DNA of 64,000 nucleotides. It comes from Kappaphycus alvarezii. Taxonomy: Eukaryota; Rhodophyta; Florideophyceae; Gigartinales; Solieriaceae. A model generated the notes under the pieces. The model was not told where the DNA came from and did no database searches. It saw nothing but the letters and a program-made list of their open reading frames with translations. Below are positions 1 to 10,929 of this stretch, piece after piece. Where the stretch lies: contig NADL03000862.1 of assembly GCA_002205965.3 (NCBI GenBank), positions 124,001 to 188,000 of the forward strand. The letters are read 5' to 3'. The translations under genes and the position numbers were made by a program. Positions within the stretch are counted from its first letter, which is position 1, and each line of letters opens with the position of its first letter.

Positions 1-838
1 TGGAGCGTAGATACCGTATATTGGCCAAGCCATTTGCGAAACCGTACAATGCATCGAAAACTGTAGATGGCACTCCAATCTAAGCTACTATGTTGCTCGT
101 AGACATACGCATTAAATCGAAATTACTAAACAAAAGATATACTTTGAACATTTTTGCAAATTTTCAAGCGAAGCACAAGGACGAAACACAAACTCTAAAA
201 ACAAATAAACCCCTGTTAGTCAAAGAGGTAATGTTCATTAAATTAATGTAATGCAATGCACGAATATTGACCTCCAAAAGCCCTAAAACAAAACTCCTGC
301 GATAGCAAGATTGGGAAATTTAGGTGACTATACGGATACTTGGTGCTCGATGGACCCACCATCTCTTCCAGCTTTTGTATCTTTTGTTAAAGGGTTTCTA
401 CAGACTTAAAAAGACGGGGCCCTATGAAAAAAGAACGTATAAAGGTTTCAGGAGCTGATAATGGAGCTGATTTTCAGCAGACTGAGAGAAAAATCAGAGC
501 AAAGAGAAGCTTAGATGTGGTATCTGCGAGCAAGAGGAGTTTGGAGCTCGGAAAATGAGTAGCTCGCGACTGCGAGTGAGTCTCTTTAGATGATTTCCAA
601 TGTTTCTATCACAGCCAATGTAATACACCCCTCTATCAGTTGGGCGGGGCATTCCAAAAGAGCCAATACCTTCGTGGCAACAAGGGCTGCTAGTGGAACA
701 AACTTAGTCACAAAAAGATGAGCTCGAAAAAAACAAATGATAATTTATAAGCCGTATGAAAAGTCATTCTAATACTCACTTGGTGGGATAGTTGCATCAA
801 AGTCAATATGCAATTACAACAGATCATGACCGATCACC
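1..838. other. No gene recognised
   Basis: No open frame of useful length or recognisable motif is seen here. It is the left flank of the transposase copy that follows. No inverted copy of the GGGGAAAGGTTTGGG terminal repeat found elsewhere in the window could be located here, so the left end of that element is unplaced. Confidence 0.5.
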
Positions 839-930
839 CGCCCAAATTGGAAATGACTGCGTCATTTCCAATATGGGCGCGTCATCATTGCATAAGAAGG
901 CGCCTTTCCACAGAGGCGCCTTCTTATGCA
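839..930. repeat. Two adjacent near-perfect hairpins
   Basis: Hairpin 1 (839-879) has arms 839-857 and 861-879: six paired bases, one mismatch (845/873), then twelve paired bases around a 3-nt loop. Hairpin 2 (889-930) has 17-bp perfect arms 889-905 and 914-930 with an 8-nt loop, built on an AAGGCGCCTT-like core. They lie 9 nt apart and end about 50 nt before the likely start of the transposase frame. They could be cruciform-forming transposon end structures, folded MITE ends or an RNA structure in a leader; which is unknown. Confidence 0.75.
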
Positions 931-979
931 GTCACCACAGCCACGATCCTTGTCCAGAGACCACAAAATACCGTTTTTC

Positions 980-2295
980 ATGACAATGGCCCAAATCCAA
1001 TCTCAATTACCCCTTTCTCAACCTTCAGTTCCCCTTCCAACACCAAACCACGCACACAATGCCCTACAACTGTTGGCTGACGCTGCAATTGAACGTGATT
1101 CTAAGTTGAACGAGTTTCCTGACAATCCAGACGAGGACACAGATGACGAAACCGATTCAACATGTCCCCTTTTTGATGTCTTCTATGAGGCCGGTGGATC
1201 AAAGGCGATTCACGACATGACGAATTTTGACGCCGCTGAATTTCATAGGGTTTGCAGTAGCATTGCCGACATTGTTAACGATCGTCACAATATCGGACCA
1301 GGTCGCAAGTGCCACTACGGGGGAAAAGACATGTTTTTTATGCAGCTCTCTACCCTTAAATTTGGTGGTCAATGGTAACTCATCGCAAAAGTGTTTAGTT
1401 TAAAAGGTCCGTCTTTCGAAAAGGTGATGACGAAATTCATGGAACTGCTAAGTCAGCCGTTATACGACGCGCTTGTCGTTCGTAATCTCTCTGTGTTTCG
1501 GTTTGGCGAGCTTATCCAGGACGGTAAAGTGTTTAGGCACTTCCCAACCGCTCGATACGTTACGGACGTGACCTTTCAGCAAGCGAACCGCCCGAGCGGA
1601 AAAATGCAAGAGGGGAAGGTTTATTTCAGCGGGAAGCACAAATTGTACGGGTTCAAAGTTGAAGTCAGTGTGCTTTCTAATGGCCTTGCAGCAAACTGCA
1701 CCTCGCACTATCCCGGATCCGTTTCGGTCTTGAGATATTTCAGCGCAACATTGACTTTCACAAGGCAGCGCTAAAGAGGACCACAGAGGAGAGAAGAATT
1801 GTGGATATTGGCCCGCTATTCGGGGAGTTCCCGAGGCAATGGGGGGTGCTTGTGGATAAAGGCTATCAGGGGGCATCTGAGCTGGCGAGAGCAATCACAC
1901 CGGTAAAGAAACCTCGAAATTGTACGCTTTCCCGGGAGGATGAAGCTGGCAATAAGAGGATTGCATCTGATCGTATTATAGGTGAGAATTTCTTCGGCCG
2001 ACTTTGTATGTTGTGGGGTGTTAATGGTAGCAAATGGCGCTGGAAGGAAGAGCGGTACGACTCTGTTTTTCAGCTTTGTACCGCTCTAACGAATATTCAT
2101 ATACAAATGCATCCTCTTCGAGCCGAGGATGCCAGCCATCATCGGCGGTTTAAGCAGAGGCTCTATGCGATCGGTGACGATATCACCAAGAAACGCCGCA
2201 GAGTGCAGGAACGATACCGCAGCAAACGCCGTAGGTGTATTGAGTTGCAGTTTCGTAATGTCGAGTTCAATGATCGTGAGGTTGAATCAGAGTAA
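980..2295 (+). pseudogene. PIF/Harbinger-like DDE transposase, copy 1
   Basis: DDE_Tnp_4-type transposase related to the copy at 56,925-58,195 along its whole length. Start taken at 980 (or 986) because it aligns with the start of the other copy; an acidic N-terminal stretch (DNPDEDTDDE) follows. Visible catalytic-type motifs are YVTDVT (first Asp), LVDKGYQGA (second Asp) and RIIGENFFGR (Glu), so all three acidic residues persist. The frame is broken by one in-frame TAA near 1,376 and one frameshift near 1,727, after which reading continues in the next frame from about 1,745 to 2,295. The C-terminus is a basic Arg/Lys-rich tail. It is a DNA transposon gene disabled by few lesions, so probably not very old. 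No bounding TIR pair was found for it. Confidence 0.8.
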
Positions 2296-3315
2296 TTACT
2301 GAAATAAATTTCAATGGTTTGATTTTTGCATATATGAGTTAATTAATTCGTTATGAATACAGTTTTATTATATAAATTAATTGAATTCAATATTCGTACA
2401 ATCTCATGACGTTTGATTCATATACACATAATCGATTCGAGTCAATAGTCTGCTACTTGGTCATTAAGCAAGCATCAAGTCTTTGAGGGAGAGACCTAAT
2501 AAACAGAAACGTCTACGAACCACGTCCTGTACATTGAGGTGGCGCCAAACGAATTTTAAGTTACTTACATGGCACTGAGTCACACGGCCTTCTTACCAAT
2601 AAAATTTCAGATGAACTATAAGCACATAAAGATGATAATTTGATAGGAGGAGCCGATCGCGTGTCTGTAACTGGAAAAAATAATATGGTATTATTCGGAG
2701 CTATTATTATAATGTGAAGAAGCTCTAAAAGTTGTGCACCATGCTGTTTTCCACAAAATCAGAGTACGTGAGCCTCTTTATAATCGCTAAGAATGGATTC
2801 GATACACGACTTTAGAACATGGATACCAACTACAGAAATACTCTAAGATAAGTTTCGCAAACTGGCTTGGGCAAACGATATTTCTAATTTCAGAAGCAAT
2901 AAGCATATCAATTTCCCAGTTCATCCTGTAAGAGAACTTGTTGAAATTGAAATACTCAAAGTTCGTCAAATACCAGCAGGAAGAAGCTGTCAGATGGCCT
3001 GAATAAGCCATAATTTGGTCCGAAATTCTGAGCTTCACGCAACCGTCTATGTGTTCACATACAACACATTGACCCGAGTGGGAAAGTTTCAATGGCCTTG
3101 ACCAAGTCATTAAGAGAACCGAAGCAAAAAAGCCAATCTGAAACACAAAGAAACTGCTTAGAATATGATGCCACGAAATTAAGGGGAACTTTACTAAAGA
3201 AAATCAATTTCCAAGCATCCGCATCTTGTACCAACAACAGAGCAACATTAAAACCACATGGGAAGGCTGCACTTCAACAACTGTGTCGGCACTCCTTTTG
3301 AGTCGGTTGTGGCTG
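2296..3315. other. AT-rich stretch, no gene recognised
   Basis: Nothing identifiable is encoded. A minus-strand set of short open frames lies at 2,787-3,237, but it matches no family I recognise. The stretch separates the transposase from the terminal repeat remnant at 3,316-3,379 and may be inner sequence of a decayed transposon. Confidence 0.4.
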
Positions 3316-3379
3316 TCTGGAAAACTTTAGGATACATCGAATATATCTTCCAGCAGTAAAAACACCCAAACCTTTCCCC
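3316..3379 (-). repeat. Type-A transposon terminal repeat (right end)
   Basis: On the minus strand it begins GGGGAAAGGTTTGGGTG and continues into TGGAAGATATATTCGAT. The same terminal sequence occurs at 34,844 and 45,576 (forward), 46,859-46,897 (reverse) and 58,544 (forward). The copy at 58,544 also shares the inner part ATCCTAAAGTTTTCCAGA. The orientation says an element ended here and extended leftward. No partner end is visible in the window. Confidence 0.6.
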
Positions 3380-3495
3380 TCTCAACAGCTAGACACCAGA
3401 CACCAATTCTGTTCGTCTATCTAATAACCAATTAAGTCCACATTCAGGAGGGGTGCTGAGCGAAAGAATTAAATGAACTAATATTGACTTTACTC

Positions 3496-3556
3496 GGTTT
3501 GATTTATGTTGTTTATTGAGTTACTAGGTTTGATTTATGTTGTTTATTGAGTCTAT
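3496..3556. repeat. 31-bp tandem duplication
   Basis: The unit beginning GGTTTGATTTATGTTGTTTA occurs at 3,496 and again at 3,527, nearly identical. It is noncoding, and the surrounding 3,380-3,702 holds nothing else recognisable. Confidence 0.85.
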
Positions 3557-3702
3557 GTCACTATACAAAAAACAAGGGAAAATGTTTGGGTGGTTTACAT
3601 TTGAAAGATGCAATTTTTCGGCTTAAGTTCCAGAGTTATCATTGTGACTATGTCGTAAACATGACTTAACATGTGTGGCAGACCGCCACTCACCATCGCT
3701 AC

Positions 3703-3942
3703 TTACTGAACCACCGCCTCGGCAAGGTCCAGCTCCTCTGCTTGGTCAACTGCGTCATCGACGCCGTCGCCGTCTTCATAGTTGAAGTCAGACCAATCCA
3801 TCCATGTCAAAGGCACCAAGAGGTGCATAGTTCCGTACGGCCCCGTAAGAGCCAGGCCGGTGGCCATCTCCGTCCTCGTAATAACCTCACCCGCGCGCCC
3901 AGTTGACGTCTGCCCGTAGACGCCTTTGGGGGATACAAAAAA
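3703..3942 (-). CDS. Unidentified open frame, possible terminal exon or gene remnant
   Basis: An open minus-strand frame of about 79 codons ends at a TAA at 3,703-3,705. It lacks an early ATG, so it would have to be a terminal exon or a truncated gene. The translation includes GEVITRTEMATGLALTGPYG and ends in an acidic stretch (EDGDGVDDAVDQAEELDLAE). It stands out from its surroundings because the frame is GC-balanced and low in stops while the flanks are AT-rich. A TTAG acceptor-like site lies just upstream on the minus strand. No family is recognised. It could equally be chance or part of a decayed transposon. Confidence 0.25.
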   Translation of the reverse strand, partial: FFVSPKGVYGQTSTGRAGEVITRTEMATGLALTGPYGTMHLLVPLTWMDWSDFNYEDGDGVDDAVDQAEELDLAEAVVQ

Positions 3943-4439
3943 CTAATGGTCCAATTAGTATCGAGAGAACGTTTAAATAGTAGTAAATCAACTATCGACA
4001 GAAACATATATCAGGTTCCACCTGCGAACAAACGAGAGATAGTACTTGCATGAAATCCAACCCCATTTCGTTATCATTTGGAAAAAATCTAGTGTCGCAG
4101 CAGATTGCTAAAACCAGGAATTTATAAGATGGAGTGGAGGCGAGATAGATTTGTGCTGTTAAAGTGGACCTTCGAGCGCAGTATAGATGGAAGGGCTACA
4201 ATTGAATCGAGAGTTCGGCGCAGTGCAGGTTGTCTAGGTCGCGAAACAGGATGGCTCCGCCAAGGCACATGCCACGAGCAACCAAGGGGAGGACGCGGCC
4301 AGCGCGATTTTTTTTCATATTGGGCCATGTGAAAGAGAAGTTTGGTTGCATTAATATCATTCCTCAAACTTTTTTGCTGCCCTAGTTTCGTTACGTTTTA
4401 GCCCTTAGAGTGAGAGAACTTGTCGGATAGAGGGAGTTT
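3943..4439. other. No gene recognised
   Basis: Short open frames on both strands but none with a family signature. It may contain the decayed 3' part of the LINE that lies to the right on the minus strand. Confidence 0.35.
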
Positions 4440-7400
4440 TAGAATAAATTGCTAGAGGTAGAAGAGAGTGCACCGGGTCCGATGAGATGGCTAGGTACTT
4501 AGAGGGTGCCAATTTTGTGCGTCTGTTGGATTCCAGCGATTACTTTTGTTGTGAAGCGCCTGGAGGGTGAAAGGAGCGTGAGAATAGAATAAAAGCTGTT
4601 CTTAAACTAGTTTGCATTGGTGCAAGTGGGGTTAAGGTAGTGTTGGTGTTTGTCTGAAAATAAAGAAGACCATCAATAAAAGCATTGCATGTGGCTGTTG
4701 AGATTGGAGAGCCTTGAGTGGGGCTGATGCCGATAACTGTGGTGCTTTATGTGCAGACATCGCTCCTGCGGACATTCAAAGGGAGAAAACATACCTGTAT
4801 CATGGTCTTTACTGTGTTGGTAAAAACTTTCAACCCCAATTCTGTGAAGGCAGTTGGTGGTTGGTTCGGCCAGGCACCTTTGCCGTGTCTAGCGTGACTA
4901 GCCATATGTCCTTTTGTCGTATGGCAGCTTCTCATGTAATCACAGCTATAAGGGTGCCCAAACTACTTTAGAACTCGATCTTCATTGGGTTGCGGACGGT
5001 GAGATCGATTAAAATGGAGGCCAGGCCTCCTTAGATGTTCTTCTGTTCCTGCAGTGCGATATGAGTCAAAGTGGGCGATAGATCTCTGATGACCGTTGAT
5101 CGCCACGTTTGTGAAGAAACCTGCAAGCAGTTGTCTCGGTACTGGTATGCACGGTCGATTGCAGTCCAACATGTGTAGGCTAAGGCTGTTAAGAGGGTGG
5201 AACCTGTCTCCGTCATCTCGATATGGACCTATCATGACTTAACACTTTCCCATGTGACTCAGTGCAAATGTATTGTAATTCGTATTGTTTTTTCAAAACT
5301 CCAAAGGGGAGCTAAAACTTCGGAATTATATATGAGGTTGTCTTCGGTTATAGCATTGCTCAGCAAGATGGTGAAGTGTCGTTTGGAGGGTTGGCGTCCG
5401 TAGCGTTAACAACCTGTCTTTCTTCGGGCAGTCTGACTACGATCACCTGCTATCGCTTTAGATAACTGGTCGTTGGGCACGTAGCCGAGGCGGAGCATGA
5501 TTTGTTTGTAAATGTATCGTTCCTCTCCTCGGATATTTTGCCGGACGATGGCCTGCGGTCATTTGAATTTTCAGCAAATCCGCATTCGTTCCAAATCGTT
5601 TCCCGCACGTGAATGCCTCTTCGTGCTTGGCTGTTAGTGCGTCCTAAGGAAGGGTTCAGAACGGTTTGAAGCGGCAGGGTCGGCGGTTTGCGTTCATTTT
5701 CCATGGGCTTGTGATGAGGCGCGAGATGCGGTCAATTATGATTGGGGCATCATACATGGTGCATCGTGTAAGAGCGGCGATGAGTGGTGGAGTGGAGCGT
5801 TGGTAGGCTGTCACTGCCTTCTGCTGGCTCCTTGTCGTTGAGAGCATTACTTTTATGAGTCGCCTTTGAATTCGTATTGTGTTGGTTGCGCGGATGGAGG
5901 TCGCTACAACAAAGAAATGGTCCAAGCAACTGGTCCAGCTTTCGGAGCGGGTTTCGCAATGTAACGGCATGGTGGAAATGAAGTTATCGGGATTGCGTGA
6001 ACCATGGACACCTCGTGAGTGAAGAGCGGGGTGGGGGGAGGGAGAGATCTTGAGCTGGGAGATGTGAAGTGCTGCGATGAATGCTCGTCCTCACGGATTG
6101 GGTGGACTCCGACAGGGGGGATCGTGCGACCAGATAGCTTGCTAAGATTGCAGGAGGTGGGGAACTGCTAATGGTCTCGTGGATTGTTGCAGTTAATGAT
6201 TGCGCGGGGGACTACAAGCTGTTGTCGACTGCTGAGATATGGGTCGATGGGTGTAGTTGCAGGGCGAGGATCTGGAGGACCGAATTGGTAAGCAGATGGC
6301 AGTTATTATAGATACGGTGGACAGTCGTGTTGAGCCCGGCTCAGACAGCAATTGCGACACAGCCGCAGGTGGCGCATTGAGGCTATGACAGCGTGGAGGG
6401 GTCTAGGATACTGCTGCCTGTGTCCAGCGCGGCATAATAGTTGCGTGTCATCAAACGGATCTTCGTGACGATTAGGATGGCGGCGAGGAGTTTGTACTGT
6501 ATACGGATGGTAAAGATATTGCGAGGGCACAAGTGTTCCATTGCGCCACCTGAATTGGTCAACGTTGGCGCCGATGGGTCGTTGGGGTTGGGTGCTTCTG
6601 GTTTGGTGGGCATCTTGGTGTCAGGATCGCCATTTTGTGGGGGTCATGGTGTCATGGTGTCTCTGCCTGTATGGAGGTGGATCGTCGGGTGAGCGCGAGG
6701 TTGAGTTGTGGTGGGTGAGTTTCGGGGAATCCGTGTTTGTTTAGGCGATGTAGACGGGACGCTAGGGGAAATAATGGTGTGGGTGCTGCGCACTTTTGCG
6801 TACTGGTTGGAGAAAGCCGTTTCCCATTTCATCAGTTGCGCACCGAGGGAATGTTGTCTGCTCACGTTAATGGAACGCTCTTCGCTTCGGGTCCTTAATG
6901 CGATGACGGTTGACAAGTGGGTCGGAGGGCGAGGTCCCTATCTCTGCCTTGGCTATTGCTATAGAGCGGGAGGGACGACGGGTGGTATTTTGAGGAAGGC
7001 GACGGATGTTTGCGCTGGCCATGTAATGGAGTAGTACCGGAAGTACCTCCTGTTCGCACACAGTTTGGACAATAACTGTATGAGGTTCCTCACATTGGAA
7101 GTAGTTGCGGAGGATGCGGGCGTTGTTGTTGCCGAGTGCCAAATTGCAAAGTGCTTCCTGGAGGCTAGAGGGATGCGAAATGCATTAGTACGCGGAGGAT
7201 ATCGGCGTAGGGTCTGTCACGTCGGGTTCGTCGTTCACACCGTTGGCGATGTCGGTCCAGACGATGGGGGCATGGATCCTGGGCCACGATAGGGTAGTGA
7301 GATGGTGTGGATGTGTCAGGTGCGATGCCTGAGGTGGCCTCGGTAATGTGGTGTCGGGGGTGTTTTTGGTTTCGACAGCTACCAGATTAGCGGCGGTTAC

Positions 7401-7703
7401 GCAAGAAGGAATGTGAGAGAACAATCTGTCTTGGGTGGCCTTGATCAGGTCTGTTTTTTCGGCAGATTGGTGGGAGAGTGAATGAGTTGTTTGTAAATCA
7501 TTTGCGGCTACGATGTGCACCAATGCCAGTCTGGTAGATTCGCCTTGCGGAGACGTATCAAACACTGGGGTTCGGGCGGAGGCCGGAAGGAGTATGTGAG
7601 TAACGCAGAAGAATAGTTGGCTGTTGTTCTGTCCCATCATTTTGCTTTGCAATCGAAACAATTGAGGAACATGGTCTTTACTCCATCTGAAAACCGATGC
7701 CAA
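4440..7703 (-). mobile_element. Old APE-type LINE (non-LTR retrotransposon) remnant
   Basis: Read on the minus strand, successive short frames give the order expected of a LINE. Near 7,340-7,400 there is NLVAVETKNTPDTTLPR, which resembles the GDFN...TPD motif of AP-type endonucleases, followed by WPRIHAPIVWTDIANG, like the later endonuclease motif. Further down, at about 4,640-4,760, is VIGISPTQGSPISTATCNAF, matching reverse-transcriptase motif B (GxxQGSPxSxxxFN), followed by an FTLQALHNKSNRWNP segment like the region after the RT active site. Frames are interrupted by many stops and shifts, so the copy is old and nonfunctional. Exact ends cannot be set by eye. The endonuclease assignment is weaker than the RT motif; no YADD box was confirmed. 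Confidence 0.5.
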
Positions 7704-7972
7704 AGGCTTCCAAACCTCTGTTGATTGTCAGCAGCAGCACCTATATGGTCAACTCTTAGAAGGTGCACTCACCTTCAACTAGCGACCCTTCAGCCTTTCG
7801 CGTATTCAAAGGACACATATATTCAAACTAATCTGACAATAGGCGTCCCAACGAAGTGCATTCAGAATGATAGCCTGCACCGAGGTTGCGACGGTCATTT
7901 CACCTGTTTCAACGATGGAAGCTAGGTCAACATCTCCGCAAGTTGTAGCCTACCAAATTTGACCGCAAGTCC

Positions 7973-9339
7973 TCATCGACGTCTTCGTTTCCCAGCCTGC
8001 TCATACTCCCACTCCCTCACGTCCGTTCTTTGCAAAAATGCAACCCTCTCTGTATAACGATCTTTATCCTTCTTATACTTTTCAAGTTCCTCTTCCACCC
8101 CTTCATCTTTTTTCTTAAAGTCATCCCATGTCCGTCTCGTTCCCATCAAAACCCCACCGTCTCCCTTTTCACCTTTAACCGAGCTTAACAACGCCTCCAG
8201 TCCAGTCTTTTTCACAGGACGGTTCGCCTCCTGATTTCGTCTCTCTTCCTCCATTTCCTTCTTACGGGCCTCCTCCTCCAACTCGCCAAGCAACTTGACC
8301 TTAAATGGCTTCGACTCCCGTCTCACAGCCGGCTGCCCCCCCAACCATCCCATCAACTCCTCATTCCCATCCTTCTTCTCCCTCTTCCCGTGCTCCGCCA
8401 AATTCGCAGACGCCCGTGATCCACGATTCATCTCTGCCCAAATATCATCAATTGCACTCGCACTCTACAACCAGCAGATCCACTCTCAAACAAACATAGT
8501 TAGTACAACACATAATCCCCAAGCTGCAACCCACCAAACCGAAACCCCACACAACTGCCAACCACCTCACCAAGAAAGAAAGAGCAAAAGCAACGCACCT
8601 TACTCTCCTCACGCCCCTTTCCACCTTTCTCCACTCCTGAAGCCTGCTGTACCTCGCGCCCAACCTCCCCACCATCCCCACGCTCCACTCCAACCCCACC
8701 ATTCCCCGCCCCACCCCCCTCACTCACTCCGTTGCCACCACTCGGCCCCGCCCCAGCTCTACTCGGCCCCGCACCTGATCCACTCGGCCCCGCACCTGAT
8801 CCACTCGGCCCCGCACCTGATCCACTCGGCCCCGCACCTGATCCACTCGGCCCCGCACCTGATCCACTCGGCCCCGCACCTGATCCACTCGGCCCCGCAC
8901 CTGATCCACTCGGCCTCACGCCAGCTCTACTCGGCCCCGCACCCCCACTCGAACCAGCCGCCGATGAACCCCGCGCAAATCGCGGTTGCTTCGACGCGCT
9001 ATCCGTGGGTGAAAACGACGACGGCCCCGCAAGCCCCGAAAACGGTGCACTGCGCCGCAGGTGAGTCGGGGCGGGGCCCGCAGTTCGTGCAAGGAGTGCT
9101 GCTTGCTGGCGAAATTCCTCCGGGTCAAATTCCTCGTCTTCTTCTTCTTCTTCTTCTTCTTCTTCGTCGTCGTCGTCGTCGTCGTCGGCAGCGTTGGTTT
9201 GGTGTAGGGTTTTGGAAAAGGAGAGGGGGGCTGTTTTGCGGATTGTGAGTGGTGGCGGGTTGAGGGTTGTTTGAGGGGGTGGGATGTAGTCGTCGTCGGA
9301 GGAATCAGTGTCCGGGATTTCGGCGTTTAGGAAGTTCAT
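7973..9339 (-). CDS. BCNT/CFDP1-type (SWC5-like) chromatin-remodelling subunit
   Basis: Spliced gene on the minus strand: exon 1 9,339-8,599 (247 codons), intron 8,598-8,465 (134 bp, GTGCGT...TTGTAG, phase 0), exon 2 8,464-7,973, giving 410 residues. The C-terminus (about 350-402) carries the BCNT-C signature: TWDDFKKKDEGVEEELEKY, then RYTERVAFLQRTD. The N-terminus has SSDDDYIPP and an Asp/Glu run (52-70), both typical of CFDP1/SWC5 proteins. The splice restores IDDIWAEM, matching the conserved DDLW element of the family. In yeast and animals this protein is a subunit of SWR1/SRCAP, which deposits H2A.Z in nucleosomes; the same role is inferred here. Seven identical GSGAGPS heptapeptides in the middle come from a minisatellite. 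It is head-to-head with the gene starting at 9,912. Confidence 0.85.
8465..8598 (-). other. Intron of the BCNT/CFDP1-type gene
   Basis: Donor AAG|GTGCGT at 8,598 and acceptor TTGTAG at 8,465 on the minus strand. Splicing joins codons ...GREESK to SASAIDDIWAE in frame and restores the conserved DD(L/I)W motif of the family, which supports the exact borders. The unspliced frame runs on into a hydrophobic tail unlike the family. Confidence 0.8.
8741..8950. repeat. 21-bp coding minisatellite
   Basis: Seven identical 21-bp units run from 8,762 to 8,908 (CTCGGCCCCGCACCTGATCC plus A). They are flanked by one divergent unit on the left (8,741) and two on the right (8,909 and 8,930). In the minus-strand gene each unit encodes the heptapeptide GSGAGPS, so copy-number changes keep the frame. 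Perfect identity of the inner units argues for recent expansion or homogenisation. Confidence 0.95.
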
Positions 9340-9911
9340 AGTTTTGGTGGTGCGGGTGGAACGCGGGGGAAGGAGGGCCGATTGACGGGGCGAGAAGAGA
9401 TCAAGATGATGGCCGTGCCGGTGATACCTGCAATAGTCAACGCGCTGGTCGATGCGTCCGTTGGGTATCTACTGTACTACTGTAATGCAGTAGGATTTGT
9501 TTTTATGTGAATACTGGCATTACAGCACAAAAAAGTTTCGGGATAACAATTACACTGTAAAGCTAATGGAGGGTGCTGCTCGTGATTCTACTGGTTGATC
9601 CGAAATTTCCAAATCCGTACCGCCGTCAACGTTTTAATTCTACTCTTGAAACGTGGCCGCGCTCAATAGTGTCATGACCATAATCCTTGCAAACTGAATC
9701 CTATTTCCTCGTAACGACCGGAATTCCGTCTCTGTAACGTCCTTCTCCATCATCCCACCTAAACCGCTCCCACTTCCCATCACCATGATAACCCCCGCGT
9801 CTCTCGCCATGCGGTCCCCCTGTGCTTTAAAAACCATCACCACCTATCCCCCCTTCGTCCCTCATCCCCCGCCCAAACCAAATCCATCGCACCACTCCCA
9901 CCCTGACCACC
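9340..9911. promoter_or_regulatory. Divergent intergenic region (bidirectional promoter candidate)
   Basis: 572 bp separate the starts of the BCNT/CFDP1-type gene (minus) and the RVxF protein gene (plus). No TATA box or defined element is claimed. The middle (about 9,470-9,570) has fragments of the TACTGTAC-type repeat and several TGTAATGCAG/GCATTACAG-like motifs in both orientations, which could be binding sites or repeat debris. The arrangement suggests shared control. Confidence 0.4.
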
Positions 9912-10880
9912 ATGTCCGAAAACACTCCCTTCCTTCTTCCCCTTTCCTCCTCCCTCTCAACCACCCCTCAACGTCGCGTCACCTTCAAACAATCGCCCGA
10001 AAAGACCCGCCAACCCAACCACCGCCACCAATATCACCCCCCCACACCACATCGCCACCGCCCGCACAACCACCACCGTCCCCATCACCACCACCATCGT
10101 CCCCACCATCGTCACCATCCCCCCTTCACCCATTCCACCCCCCACAAATGCCGCCCTCTCAAACGCGCCGTTCTTTCCGAACTCCCGTCCAACATCCCCT
10201 CCCAGCACCAATGCAAACCCCGCATCACCCTCACCCGAAAAAGGTCCACCCCTCGCTATTCCCAAACACCCAACCCAGCCCCAGTCCCATCCCCAGCCCC
10301 ATCCCCAGCCCCCCTCCCATCCAACCTCGCAAAACTGCACAACCGACGCCTGCACCTAACCCATTACGGTGCCAAAGCGCACCTCCAACGCACAGTGGAG
10401 CATTCACTCAACCTTTCACCATGCATGCGAGAATACTATGCCGGCATGTTACAAGCCTTACCAGCCGCACAACTCCATGCCTTATACGCCCATGGACGCC
10501 CGTTTACACCGGGGTTAGCATTACTAAGACAAGCAGAGTTGGAAGAATCCGAGTTGGCCAAGATTGAAACGGAGATGAGGAAGGGGTTGGGACATTGGGC
10601 CGTGATTCGTGTCAGGGCGGATGAACGACGTCAATGGAGAATGGCAAGGGGTTTGTTGAAGGAGTTTGTGCAACGGGAGGAGGGCGGCTTGCAAGGCGAG
10701 GGCGATGGTGATGCGGTGGGGGAGGGGGTTTTGGCTTTGGCGAAAAGAGTGGGTCGGATGAGAAGTGCGGAGGAGAGCAGGGTGAGGGGAGGTTTAGAGC
10801 GGTATGGCGGCTGCGAGGCGTGTGTACGGCATGGCACGCGGCAGGATTGTAAGCCAGTCTCGGAGAGGAGCGTTGTGTAA
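9912..10880 (+). CDS. Hypothetical protein with RVTF (PP1-docking-like) motif
   Basis: Single-exon frame of 322 residues; the ATG at 9,912 follows CACC and is the first in frame. Residues 22-25 are RVTF, the consensus for docking to protein phosphatase 1, in a Ser/Thr/Pro-rich N-terminus. A His/Pro-rich low-complexity stretch (about 37-70) and a Pro-Ala-Pro-Ser run (about 120-136) follow. The second half is charged and probably helical (LGHWAVIRVRADERRQWRMA, then LLKEFVQREEG), ending with a Cys pair context (CEACVRHG). The protein at 30,600-31,661 shares the position of RVTF and a similar late helix, so the two may be paralogues. No enzyme family is recognised. Coding-strand composition flips from C-rich to G-rich near 10,400-10,480. 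Confidence 0.6.
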   Translation: MSENTPFLLPLSSSLSTTPQRRVTFKQSPEKTRQPNHRHQYHPPTPHRHRPHNHHRPHHHHHRPHHRHHPPFTHSTPHKCRPLKRAVLSELPSNIPSQHQCKPRITLTRKRSTPRYSQTPNPAPVPSPAPSPAPLPSNLAKLHNRRLHLTHYGAKAHLQRTVEHSLNLSPCMREYYAGMLQALPAAQLHALYAHGRPFTPGLALLRQAELEESELAKIETEMRKGLGHWAVIRVRADERRQWRMARGLLKEFVQREEGGLQGEGDGDAVGEGVLALAKRVGRMRSAEESRVRGGLERYGGCEACVRHGTRQDCKPVSERSVV

Positions 10881-10929
10881 TGGGGTGGGACAGTTGTGGA
10901 CATTACACTGTAAGCTCAAGTGTGATTAT

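Noticed and set aside
8741-8950. Regular repeats considered as a CRISPR-like array
   Set aside because: Units are directly tandem without spacers and encode a peptide repeat.
8295-9248. Long plus-strand open frame (317 codons) opposite the BCNT/CFDP1-type gene
   Set aside because: It is the antisense of a skewed, repeat-bearing gene. The minus strand has a family match and a canonical splice; the plus frame is low-complexity His/Pro/Ser repeats.
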